Shown in pieces: positions 9,380 to 17,363 of a stretch of 64,000 bases of DNA. A program made the position numbers and the translations under genes. The first letter of the stretch is position 1. Each line of letters opens with the position of its first letter. The stretch comes from Bacteroidota bacterium (GTDB lineage Bacteria > Bacteroidota > JABWAT01). The DNA lies in the NCBI GenBank assembly GCA_020161835.1, contig JAIUNL010000006.1, positions 124,001 to 188,000 of the forward strand, read 5' to 3'. Under the pieces are notes generated by a model, which was given only the letters and a program-made list of their open reading frames with translations, was not told the origin of the DNA and did no database searches.

Positions 9380-10327
9380 TTATTTCAATAAATTAAATAC
9401 AAAACCACGGTTAAGCATTCTCAAGGCATTCTCAGCCGCTTTCCTTCTCATTTCAATAAATGCTTCCTTCGAAAAATAAGCACTATGAGGATTAATGATA
9501 AATCGACCCTCTAACCATGTCTCCCGCGATTTCCAGGCTTTAATTAACTCAGAATCTTTTGGTGGTTCAAGGGGTAAAACGTCCAATGCAATATTGTTTA
9601 GTTTACCATTCTTTAAAGGGTTGTAAAATATTTCAATGTCAGAAACAATTCCCCCGCGAGCTGTATTTACAAGTGAAGATCCATGTTTCATTTGTGAAAT
9701 AAATTTCTGATTCACCATTCCCTTTGTTTCAGAATTAAGTGGGGTATGAATTGAAACGATATCTGAAATTGCCAACAATTCATCCAATGAATCCACACGT
9801 TGGGCGTTTAATAACTTCTCATACCCACGCTCTTTATATGGATCAAAAATTACAGTTTTAAAACGAAGTAATTTTGCCTTTATTGCAACACTTCCGCCAA
9901 TGCGGCCGGCACCAATAATACCGACCGTAATCTCTGAATTCCTTTTTATTTCGGGAAGGGTATTTTCCTGCCATGAACCATCGGTATAACTACGGCATAA
10001 AAAATCATACCTCGAAATACCACGGGAAATATTCATAATCATGCCTATTGCTGTATCACTTACTTCCTCTGTACCATAATCAGGATTGTTTGCTGCAACA
10101 ATCCCATTGCTTTTCAGTAGCTCCAAATCCAGATTATCAAACCCAACTCCATATCGCTGAACTCCCTTTAATTTTGGGAATTGTTTGATGTAATCACTAT
10201 TTATTTTTTCGTGCCAAACCATTAAAACTTCAACATCCTGAGAAGGTTTTTCAACCAATAATTCGCCCAAAATTATTTTTTCGATATCGGGGTTTGTAAT
10301 GTAGTCAGTAATATAGATTGTAGACAT
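9380..10327 (-). CDS. D-isomer-specific 2-hydroxyacid dehydrogenase
   Basis: A 315-residue NAD(P)-dependent oxidoreductase. The Rossmann loop is VGIIGAGRIGGSVA. The catalytic triad appears as Arg in NTARGGIVSD, Glu in ALDVLPLEPP and His in INPHSAYFS. This is the form found in phosphoglycerate dehydrogenase and C-terminal-binding-protein relatives. It should interconvert a 2-keto acid and a D-2-hydroxy acid. Inside a polysaccharide operon, between an aldolase block and a GT42-like gene, it more likely acts on a sugar-derived acid than in amino-acid synthesis; this is inference. The gene directly abuts the acyltransferase (10327/10328). Confidence 0.9.
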   Translation of the reverse strand: MSTIYITDYITNPDIEKIILGELLVEKPSQDVEVLMVWHEKINSDYIKQFPKLKGVQRYGVGFDNLDLELLKSNGIVAANNPDYGTEEVSDTAIGMIMNISRGISRYDFLCRSYTDGSWQENTLPEIKRNSEITVGIIGAGRIGGSVAIKAKLLRFKTVIFDPYKERGYEKLLNAQRVDSLDELLAISDIVSIHTPLNSETKGMVNQKFISQMKHGSSLVNTARGGIVSDIEIFYNPLKNGKLNNIALDVLPLEPPKDSELIKAWKSRETWLEGRFIINPHSAYFSKEAFIEMRRKAAENALRMLNRGFVFNLLK

Positions 10328-11374
10328 TTACTTTTCTCTTAATTTTGTTATAGGTTTTTCGTAAAAACGGTAAATTGCAGCGGAAGAGCCAATTACAAAA
10401 AAATAAAAAATTGCTGTGTTCACTTTGGTATTTTGAGGTAAAGCGAATTTAACTAGTTTTTCGAGAGGCAAATTAATTAAGTATATAGAATACGACCATG
10501 TAGAAATATTTACAAATATTTGATCAGTAAATGAATATTTTGTTTTTAATATGGAATCAAAAAGGGGCAGAAACATAGCGAAAGTAAAACTAACAAAAGA
10601 TAAATAAATTATTTTCCCATAAACAGAATAATAAATATTTATATAATAGTGTTGGAATATGATTATGCCTAAAAATATCAATGGAAAAACCCATAAATAT
10701 TTTGAAAAAAACCGATATTTCTCAAAATAATAAAATTTAACCCATGCTACAAGAACCCCAAATATTATTGAATCCAATCTTGCTGCAACAATCATTCGTA
10801 TCGTGTTTGTGTCGAATCCAAATTCATGATGGAGAAAATAACGATACATTGGCGAAACAATAACAATTAAAATGCTAATGATAAGAACTGTTGGTTTTAA
10901 TTTTTTAAAAACAATTGTAGTTATAATTATCACTGTAGGTATTAAAAGATAAAACCATTCTTCAATGGCCAAGGACCACGATTCTCTGAAAAACAAAGGC
11001 CGTGGTTCGAGGGTATTCTGAAAGAAAAAAAGAAATTTAAACAGATTCCCTATCTCTTCTTTGAAATAAATCGCTATAATAATATTTATTGATAAAAACA
11101 AATAATAGTTTGGTAATGTTCTGAACCATCTTCTTTTCCAAAAAGTAAATAATGCATGATAAGTATTGCTAATAGTAAATTCTTTAATGAAAATACTTCC
11201 AATTAAAAAACCACTTAATACAAAAAATAGCTCAACACCATAAAAACCAAAAGTACCAAATGGTAAATTCAATGGATAGGAATCATTCATACCAAATATA
11301 GAGTGAGACAATAATACCATTATCACAGCTATAGATCTAAAAATATCTAATCCAATAACTCTATTCGGCTGCAT
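10328..11374 (-). CDS. Acyltransferase 3 family (OafA-type) integral membrane O-acyltransferase
   Basis: A 348-residue protein with about ten hydrophobic helices. The catalytic-type histidine lies in VLLSHSIFGM near residue 24, and YGVELFFVLSGFLIGSIF follows, the Acyl_transf_3 hallmark. RSWSLAIEEWFYLL, another conserved family block, is seen in the middle. Members acetylate or otherwise acylate sugar hydroxyls on surface glycans in the inner membrane. There is no C-terminal SGNH domain. It overlaps the aldolase gene by 14 bases. Confidence 0.93.
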   Translation of the reverse strand: MQPNRVIGLDIFRSIAVIMVLLSHSIFGMNDSYPLNLPFGTFGFYGVELFFVLSGFLIGSIFIKEFTISNTYHALFTFWKRRWFRTLPNYYLFLSINIIIAIYFKEEIGNLFKFLFFFQNTLEPRPLFFRESWSLAIEEWFYLLIPTVIIITTIVFKKLKPTVLIISILIVIVSPMYRYFLHHEFGFDTNTIRMIVAARLDSIIFGVLVAWVKFYYFEKYRFFSKYLWVFPLIFLGIIIFQHYYINIYYSVYGKIIYLSFVSFTFAMFLPLFDSILKTKYSFTDQIFVNISTWSYSIYLINLPLEKLVKFALPQNTKVNTAIFYFFVIGSSAAIYRFYEKPITKLREK

Positions 11375-12167
11375 TAAATAGCCCTGTTTTTTCTGTATTA
11401 CTAGAATTAAAATGATTCACCATTTCAGTGTAAGAGTTTCTAAGCATTTCACAATCAACTAAGTGAACAATATACCTCATTCCCATTCCAAGAAATTTAG
11501 AAATATTTTTATCAGAAGTAGTTATGGTTCCTGCAACCTTGCCGGCTTTGTTTATTTTATAAACCAATGTGATTAAATAGTCAGTCAGCATCGGGTGGTC
11601 AATCTGGCCTGGAATTCCCAACGCTTTTGAAAGATCAAAAAGACCAATGAAAAGGATATCTAATTCTTTAATTGCCAGTATTTCATCTATGGATTCAATT
11701 GCCTCCTTGCCTTCAATATTAATGGCTATCAGCGTATTATCGTTCGCAATAATAGTTTGATCTTTCGATGAGTGAATTGAATAATTACCTGCTCGTGTAA
11801 ATGGTGAAAAACCTCTGTTGCCAGAAGGAGGGTATTTTGAAAAATGAATTATTTTTTTGACATCATCAGCCGAATTAACGTTTGGAATTTGGATGCCATG
11901 AACCCCAATATCCAAGGCCTTCAAAATATCAGCTTCAAGAATTCCACCAACTCGCATAATTGGAGAACAACCCTTGGACTCACAGGCCATAACCATTCGT
12001 TGGGCTGTTTCAAAACTAATTGGTCCGTGTTCTGCATCGATTATGATAAAATCAAGTCCAGAACTTGCTAAAATATCTGCAGTTTCTGGTGAAGGTATCA
12101 TTGCCCATGTTCCAATAACTGACTTTCCTGCCGCAAGTTTTTCTTTTATAAAGTTCTGTCTACGCAT
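11361..12167 (-). CDS. HpcH/HpaI aldolase/citrate-lyase family protein
   Basis: A 268-residue class II pyruvate aldolase-type protein. Conserved parts are GTWAMIPSPETADILASSG, IIIDAEHGP (the DxEHG metal/substrate motif), the internal INIEGKEAIESIDEI carrying the metal-binding glutamate, and LFIGLFDLSKALGIPG, the FIGPxDLS-type block with the metal aspartate. Family enzymes reversibly join or cleave pyruvate (or a related ketoacid) and an aldehyde, giving 2-keto-3-deoxy acids. Beside a CMP-sugar synthetase, it may build an ulosonic-type acid without a PEP-dependent synthase. That role is inferred. It overlaps the cytidylyltransferase gene by 8 bases. Confidence 0.88.
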   Translation of the reverse strand: MRRQNFIKEKLAAGKSVIGTWAMIPSPETADILASSGLDFIIIDAEHGPISFETAQRMVMACESKGCSPIMRVGGILEADILKALDIGVHGIQIPNVNSADDVKKIIHFSKYPPSGNRGFSPFTRAGNYSIHSSKDQTIIANDNTLIAINIEGKEAIESIDEILAIKELDILFIGLFDLSKALGIPGQIDHPMLTDYLITLVYKINKAGKVAGTITTSDKNISKFLGMGMRYIVHLVDCEMLRNSYTEMVNHFNSSNTEKTGLFNAAE

Positions 12168-12843
12168 TATTTAAATCCAATCCATATTTATAAAGAAATT
12201 GTGCGAGTTTAAAATCGTAGGGTGTATCTAAATCAACAGCTTCAAAATTACTGGTTTCGAACCAATAAGGCTTCCTTGAAATTACATACCGGTTTCTGAT
12301 CATTTCTTCTTTTTTTGTAATAAATAAGGCACCTGTAATTCTGGACAATTTTTCAAGATTTTGTGAGTAATCATGCCATACGCCCCAGTTGTAATTGTAT
12401 GGTCTGCCTTTATCTGTTACAATAAATTCTTTGAATGAATTTACAGCAGCAAGTCCGTCAAACCCGTCTTTCAATATCTCATGATATTTTTCAACAGCCT
12501 CTTTATACCTGTTAAAAAGAGGGGATGTTGTATGAATCCAGGCAATATGGTCGTCGTCGTTTACCGGAATTGAAGATGCGACATGATGAATTACCTCGCT
12601 CCAGGGGGTTATGTTATTACAGAAATAGGCATCCCGTTTTACAAAACTAAAACCGAAGCGATCTGCAAGGATTTTTCCTTTTTCAGCATCGCTTGAAATA
12701 TAAACCTCATCGAAACAATTCGATTCCTTAACTTGATTTAGTTTGAATTCAAGTAAATTCAACCCATCAGCAAATTCTTTAAAATTTTTATTTTCAACCC
12801 GCTCTGATTTTTCCTTAACAGGAATAACTGCAATTGTTTTCAT
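12160..12843 (-). CDS. CMP-sugar (acylneuraminate/KDO-like) cytidylyltransferase
   Basis: A 227-residue member of the NeuA/KdsB group. It opens with IAVIPVKEKSERVENKNFKEF, which keeps the K-x-x-S-x-R-x-x-x-K-N nucleotide-binding signature. EVYISSDAEKGKILADRFG, DHIAWIHTTSPLF and the terminal FEAVDLDTPYDFKLAQ are typical of NeuA-like proteins. It should join CMP from CTP to the anomeric hydroxyl of a 2-keto sugar acid, releasing pyrophosphate. No NeuB-, NeuC- or KdsA-like gene is present in the window, so the acid it activates may be supplied by the aldolase and dehydrogenases next to it. A 17-bp spacer separates it from the GAPDH-like gene. Confidence 0.88.
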   Translation of the reverse strand: MKTIAVIPVKEKSERVENKNFKEFADGLNLLEFKLNQVKESNCFDEVYISSDAEKGKILADRFGFSFVKRDAYFCNNITPWSEVIHHVASSIPVNDDDHIAWIHTTSPLFNRYKEAVEKYHEILKDGFDGLAAVNSFKEFIVTDKGRPYNYNWGVWHDYSQNLEKLSRITGALFITKKEEMIRNRYVISRKPYWFETSNFEAVDLDTPYDFKLAQFLYKYGLDLNNA

Positions 12844-12860
12844 TTCAACCTCAAACTATT

Positions 12861-13904
12861 TTACATTAAATCAGTAATATGTTTAATCTGATCAACTACC
12901 CTACAAGAATATCCCCATTCATTATCATACCAAAGTACAAGCTTTACCATATTGTTTTTAATTACATCTGTCCATCTATGATCAATAATTGCAGAATACT
13001 CACTTTTTTTAAAATCCAATGAAACCAATGGCTCCCAATTATTATGGATTATTTTCCATTTTTGGTTGTTTTCCATTTCCTCATAAATATCAAGAATTTG
13101 ACGTTTTGTTACTGTTTTCTTGGTCAGAATTGTCAGATCGGCACTTCCTACAATAGATGTTGGCGTTCGGTAAGAAAATGAACCCAATGATTCTTCTGCA
13201 ATATCATCGAGAACATGACAGGTGGCCTGAATAGCAGATGTTGGTTTTGGAATCATATTTCCAATAACAGATCTGCCAAGTGCAAAATGGTGGTAAATTT
13301 CTCCTGGTACTGACCAGGAGCTGGCTGGTCCATCCATCAGATTTTGGTAATTTAACCAAGGATGTAAGGTGGTTGCATAACCATAATCGAATCCAAAATT
13401 TTCACTCAGTAGGTTTAACACAGGGGCAATTGCAGTTGCGTCACAAATACTTGAAGCAATTACATGATGTTTTGATAAATCGAGCTTTGATTCGTTTGCA
13501 CCAAGAACCATCGTAAAATCAATACCTTTATTCGGAGAATTGGTAATAATCACTTTTTTTGTCTGACCCTTTTCAATTAGATTATGACTCCGAAGGGTGT
13601 TATCATAAACACCAGTTGCATCGATTACAAGATCAACACCTGATGCTGCCCAATCCACATCATCAATATGCTTTAGATGAGTCACTTTAATATTATGATT
13701 CGAGTTATATAAGAAATCCTTTTCTACTTGAAATAATTCCGGTAACCTGTCATACAAAGTATCATAATTTAGTGTGTAAGCTATATTCTTAATATCAGGG
13801 TTGATATCATTAATTGCGACAACTTTGAAATATTTTTTTTCTAGATTTACTCTGAATATTGCTCTTCCAATTCTGCCAAATCCGTTTATTCCAACTCGTA
13901 TCAT
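12861..13904 (-). CDS. Divergent glyceraldehyde-3-phosphate dehydrogenase-like protein
   Basis: The chosen start (ATG at 13904) gives MIRVGINGFGRIGRAIFRV, the classic GAPDH N-terminus; an ATG four codons upstream (13916) is possible. The C-terminal LWYDNEWGYSCRVVDQI is also typical. The active-site region is not: where GAPDH has SCTTNCLAP, this protein has SICDATAIAP. The catalytic Cys (residue 158 counting from 13916) is kept but its neighbours are replaced. The general-base His is kept (ATTLHPWLNYQ, residue 185). It is probably a phosphate-dependent aldehyde or aldose-phosphate dehydrogenase with changed substrate, analogous to erythrose-4-phosphate dehydrogenase. The polysaccharide-operon setting argues against glycolysis. 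Confidence 0.85.
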   Translation of the reverse strand: MIRVGINGFGRIGRAIFRVNLEKKYFKVVAINDINPDIKNIAYTLNYDTLYDRLPELFQVEKDFLYNSNHNIKVTHLKHIDDVDWAASGVDLVIDATGVYDNTLRSHNLIEKGQTKKVIITNSPNKGIDFTMVLGANESKLDLSKHHVIASSICDATAIAPVLNLLSENFGFDYGYATTLHPWLNYQNLMDGPASSWSVPGEIYHHFALGRSVIGNMIPKPTSAIQATCHVLDDIAEESLGSFSYRTPTSIVGSADLTILTKKTVTKRQILDIYEEMENNQKWKIIHNNWEPLVSLDFKKSEYSAIIDHRWTDVIKNNMVKLVLWYDNEWGYSCRVVDQIKHITDLM

Positions 13905-14884
13905 TAGTTTTCCCATTTATATTGTGAAAGTCTTTCATTTAACTTAGATTCAGGATTTCCGACTAGGAGCTCTATCCCATTTTTGTTTAACAACTTTTCA
14001 TTCAAAATGTATAAAAATTCTTCTACCGGCAAATTATTACTTGAGTTTTTCATCGCAATTGGGTCTGACGTGACATGTCTTTCATAATTATCTTGTAAAA
14101 ACTTTCTCAAATCCCGACAAACAGAATAGTATGGATTATCTGAATTATCCCAAAAATATTTATTGTCATTTAAGTCAACACCCAATGTTATTATTTTTTT
14201 ATAGCCAACACTTGCAGCAAATGATATCATTAAGCTTATTGACCCAGCATGATAAAAAACAGGGTAAGTCCAAGTTTTTCCAGAAATTCTATTTATAAAT
14301 TTAAGTATGTTAATATATAAACCCAACAACTTCTTGTTAGTTGTTGATACAAAATGTGGAAGAATGAAAAAAACATTATCCTTGATTTCGCTAAAATACT
14401 CCTTTGTGAGTCCATACTGCACAAACCGTCTATATCTAAATATAACAGGGACGGTTGAACCATATGTATCTTTATTTTCAGCTAAAACCTTTTTGATGAA
14501 TGGGACTTCCCCATCACGAAAACCATGTTTAATTGGAATCTCATGAAAATGATAAGTTGGTACATGGTCATGAACTAAAAACAGGTTAAATGAAATAGAA
14601 TCCTTTTGTTTAATTATTTTCCATTGTTCATCTGAAATATTGTTAATGGAGCTTCCACTACCTAAAATAAATACTGTATCAGATTTTTTAAAACGTTTAT
14701 ATTCGTTCAGAAAATCTGTATCTCCTCTTTTGATCATTAATTTTTTGAAATAACGGTATTCCCTTATATCATGTACAATTTTTCGAATGTTGAAAACGAT
14801 TTCAAAACGGCTTCCAATTATTGAAAGTAGACCCCGCAATTTATTTTTAATTAATAAATTCAATTTCACTCCAATCTTTAACAA
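13904..14884 (-). CDS. Second DUF115/GT42-like protein
   Basis: A 326-residue protein. Its central loop TVFILGSGSSINNISDEQW corresponds to the GNGPSL loop of GT42/DUF115 enzymes. SFNLFLVHDHVPTYHF follows, and a later block AGSISLMISFAASVGYKKIITLGVDLND matches the family pattern of a helix ending in GYK and a strand ending in GVD. The N-terminal 40 residues are basic and hydrophobic. Having a second protein of this type in one operon with a CMP-sugar synthetase suggests a transferase using a CMP donor. It overlaps the HAD gene by 38 bases and ends beside the GAPDH-like start. Alternative: a general glycan-biosynthesis protein of unknown activity. Confidence 0.65.
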   Translation of the reverse strand: MLKIGVKLNLLIKNKLRGLLSIIGSRFEIVFNIRKIVHDIREYRYFKKLMIKRGDTDFLNEYKRFKKSDTVFILGSGSSINNISDEQWKIIKQKDSISFNLFLVHDHVPTYHFHEIPIKHGFRDGEVPFIKKVLAENKDTYGSTVPVIFRYRRFVQYGLTKEYFSEIKDNVFFILPHFVSTTNKKLLGLYINILKFINRISGKTWTYPVFYHAGSISLMISFAASVGYKKIITLGVDLNDNKYFWDNSDNPYYSVCRDLRKFLQDNYERHVTSDPIAMKNSSNNLPVEEFLYILNEKLLNKNGIELLVGNPESKLNERLSQYKWEN

Positions 14885-15491
14885 TAATTTTTACACAATT
14901 ATACTTTCGAATTTCAGTTTCCCAATTTAGCCATTGAGTAAACTTAGTCATTAATATAAAATCGATTTTATTCTCTTCAGCAACTTTTACATCATATTCA
15001 CTATCCCCAATAAAGATTCCACTTTTAAAGATTAGTTCAGAAACATGCTCCATTTTAGTTTTTGGAGCACCCAATATCCCATTAAAATACTGATCGAGCT
15101 GCAAAGAATGAAGGATATGGTTTAATTCAGATGTATCCGCACCAGATAAAACATATTTTTTTGATTTTGATAATTTTCGAATATTTTCTTCAAAACCATC
15201 AATAATTATAGATTTTGTAATACGAACCAGATTAAGATGATTATAATCATTGAGTATGTTTGTCAAAATACGTTCATCAGAAATAAACATTCTGAGCTTT
15301 TGTTCACGTGGTAGTCCATTGTTTTTTGTAAAAGAATGGACAATTGAATTAACATCATCCGGATTATTCAAATACTTCTGGAGTGATTCCTTTATATTTT
15401 GTTCCTTCATATAATTGGAATTAATTATAACACCATCGCAGTCAATAAGAATTAAATCATAACCAGATATAGAGAATTGAGCAATGTTCAT
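14847..15491 (-). CDS. HAD-superfamily hydrolase (phosphatase-like)
   Basis: A 214-residue HAD protein. Motif I is LILIDCDGVIIN with the DxD pair, motif II is the serine of YVLSGAD, and motif IV is IFIGDSEYDVKVAEEN. A small alpha-helical cap lies between motifs I and II (about residues 25-100), as in beta-phosphoglucomutase-like and Gph-like phosphatases. In KDO and sialic-acid-type routes a HAD phosphatase removes the phosphate before CMP activation. A matching role here would complete the block, but this is inference. The start overlaps the Wzt stop by 4 bases. Confidence 0.85.
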   Translation of the reverse strand: MNIAQFSISGYDLILIDCDGVIINSNYMKEQNIKESLQKYLNNPDDVNSIVHSFTKNNGLPREQKLRMFISDERILTNILNDYNHLNLVRITKSIIIDGFEENIRKLSKSKKYVLSGADTSELNHILHSLQLDQYFNGILGAPKTKMEHVSELIFKSGIFIGDSEYDVKVAEENKIDFILMTKFTQWLNWETEIRKYNCVKIIVKDWSEIEFIN

Positions 15492-16735
15492 TTATTCATT
15501 TCCCACTTAATCACTTCGGCAAGCAAACCCTGTCGATGTGACGAATATGATTTATTTAATATAGTTGGGTCCGATTCATTAATAGTGAATCCGATTTGGC
15601 TATCTACAGAATGAAGTCTTCCCATTCCAGGAATTCCGATACCGAAACTATTAAATATATATTGTCCTGATTTTAGATATTTTGGTAATTTGAATTTTAT
15701 TTTGTACGTACCAGGATTTCTTATTCCCCATCGGAAAGTATCTGCGTCCGTATCAAAACTCCTTAGTAGAAATAGGCCATTATACTCCAAATCAAAAAAC
15801 AAATGAATTCCTTTTTGCTCAAATAAAACAACATATTCCAATTCTATAAAAATTTCATCGAATAAGTTAAACTCAGATTTTACTTTTCCTTCATTGTCAC
15901 TTAGTTGTATTGAATGAAAATACGCTACAGAATCCGGAGTTGTTTGTAATTTCCAAAAAGGAACATAATAGTCAGATATTTTATTAGAATTAAGGTAATA
16001 ATTAACAACAGGTTCTGTAAAACCAATTTTATCAATTGATCCCTGGTTTAAATATATTGCACTTTCACATAATGATTGGACAGCAATCATATTATGACTA
16101 ACAAATATAATTGTTCGTCCATGTCCCGCTACATCCTGCATTTTTCCCAAACATTTTTTTTGAAATTCCGCGTCACCAACTGCCAGGACTTCATCAATAA
16201 TTAAAACCTCAGGTTCCAAATGAGCAGCAACCGCAAAAGCCAGACGAACATACATGCCAGAAGAATATCGTTTCACAGGGGTATCAATAAATTTTTCGAT
16301 TCCTGAAAAGTCAACAATTTCATCGAATTTGGATTGGATTTCAGACCGCCTCATTCCCAGTATTGAGCCGTTTAAAAAAATATTTTCACGGCCTGAAAGC
16401 TCCGGGTGAAATCCGGTGCCAACCTCCAGAAGGGATCCAACTCGACCGTTAATCTGAATTCTGCCCGAAGTTGGTTCAGTTATTCGGGAGAGAATTTTAA
16501 GCAACGTACTTTTTCCTGCACCATTTTTCCCGATAACCCCAACAATGTCTCCCTGCTTAATTTCAAAAGAAACATCCTTTAAAGCCCAGAATTCGGTCTC
16601 ATCAGGTTGTTCTGAGTAACGATGAAAAAGCCGGTCAACCTTTCCTGAAATGGTTTCACGAAGTGAACCTGAAGCCTTCCGGCCAATGTGGTAAAGTTTT
16701 GATACGTTTTCTACTGAAATGGCGATGTCTGACAT
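15488..16735 (-). CDS. wzt: Wzt-like ABC exporter ATPase with C-terminal glycan-recognition domain
   Basis: A 415-residue ATPase. Walker A is GVIGKNGAGKSTLLK, the ABC signature region is RYSSGMYVRLAFAVA, and Walker B is EVLIIDEVLAVGDAEF. This is the TagH/Wzt type rather than an importer. The C-terminal 170 residues (about 245-415) form a beta-rich segment with DTDADTFRWGIRNPG, as in the Wzt_C domain that recognises the finished, often capped, O-polysaccharide. It works with the Wzm permease at 21281-22096, from which it is separated here by four other genes. The protein therefore implies an ABC-transporter-dependent O-antigen or capsule. Confidence 0.95.
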   Translation of the reverse strand: MSDIAISVENVSKLYHIGRKASGSLRETISGKVDRLFHRYSEQPDETEFWALKDVSFEIKQGDIVGVIGKNGAGKSTLLKILSRITEPTSGRIQINGRVGSLLEVGTGFHPELSGRENIFLNGSILGMRRSEIQSKFDEIVDFSGIEKFIDTPVKRYSSGMYVRLAFAVAAHLEPEVLIIDEVLAVGDAEFQKKCLGKMQDVAGHGRTIIFVSHNMIAVQSLCESAIYLNQGSIDKIGFTEPVVNYYLNSNKISDYYVPFWKLQTTPDSVAYFHSIQLSDNEGKVKSEFNLFDEIFIELEYVVLFEQKGIHLFFDLEYNGLFLLRSFDTDADTFRWGIRNPGTYKIKFKLPKYLKSGQYIFNSFGIGIPGMGRLHSVDSQIGFTINESDPTILNKSYSSHRQGLLAEVIKWEMNK

Positions 16736-16742
16736 GGTAATT

Positions 16743-16773
16743 GTTATAAGTTACAAGTGATAAGTTATAAGTC
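16743..16773. repeat. Heptanucleotide tandem repeat tract
   Basis: The spacer upstream of wzt carries a degenerate 7-base repeat of the form GTKRTAA. The same motif recurs in other gaps of this window (22800-22831, 22911-22946, 26591-26697, 38159-38198). It is not coding. Confidence 0.7.
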
Positions 16774-16780
16774 GAACATA

Positions 16781-16812
16781 CTGAAGACCCCGAACACTTT
16801 CGGGGTCTTCAG
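16781..16812. repeat. Palindromic hairpin element (14-bp stem, CACT loop)
   Basis: CTGAAGACCCCGAA pairs perfectly with TTCGGGGTCTTCAG around a CACT loop. A shorter relative with the same loop and inner stem (ATCCCGAA-CACT-TTCGGGAT) sits at 26662-26681, also next to heptamer repeats. There is no T-tract, so it is better seen as a dispersed palindrome than a simple terminator. Confidence 0.75.
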
Positions 16813-16969
16813 TCGAGTGGAACGATGATCCCGAACTAGTCTTGGGGTTACTAGTGATAAGTAATATGTGGTACGTCAATCGAAATAAAGGTTCCTTTCC
16901 GTCAGCGGAATCACGGTTAACCCTTCATTTAATTTTTAATCTTGGATTTCAGTCCACCATTTTCGGAGT

Positions 16970-17278
16970 TTATCCTGTAAGTGGTATAATTTCCTGTAAT
17001 CTTTTTCTGAGGAATTCAAGTTGTCTTTTTAATGAAGGTTTTTTCGATTTATTAATCACAGAGTCAGTTAATAACGTCAAGACCAGCTCCGGACTAAAAT
17101 TCTTAAGAATAGTATACCATGAATAACTTCCAAATAATTTTACAAATAAGGCTTCTTTTGAGCAATGTCCTGCCCGATCAGTCTTCCCATCAAAAACAGC
17201 ATGAATGTCTTCAGGTTTAACCTGATAAACCCACATTATCTGGCGGAAAAACTTGTGTTTTCCTGTTTGGGTTAACAT
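16970..17278 (-). CDS. Small conserved-looking hypothetical protein
   Basis: A 102-residue basic, mainly helical protein with no signal peptide or membrane segment. It ends with SLKRQLEFLRKRLQEIIPLTG. The composition and a helix-rich layout resemble small helical proteins found scattered in Bacteroidota, but I cannot name a family with confidence. It lies between the lipoprotein gene and wzt, inside the polysaccharide operon. Heptamer repeats and a palindrome lie between it and wzt, so it may be an insertion that separated wzt from the wzm half. Function unknown. Confidence 0.6.
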   Translation of the reverse strand: MLTQTGKHKFFRQIMWVYQVKPEDIHAVFDGKTDRAGHCSKEALFVKLFGSYSWYTILKNFSPELVLTLLTDSVINKSKKPSLKRQLEFLRKRLQEIIPLTG

Positions 17279-17363
17279 ATTCTGAACCTAAAGTGTTGCT
17301 TTGATAATAGCTTTTTGTAATTCCTTTTTATTTGCAGGTTTAAAATATAGTTTTTTTGTCATA

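Noticed and set aside
12160..12843. KdsB (KDO cytidylyltransferase) for core lipopolysaccharide
   Set aside because: Its C-terminal end and the operon context are more NeuA-like, and no KdsA/KdsD genes are adjacent; KDO remains possible but not preferred.
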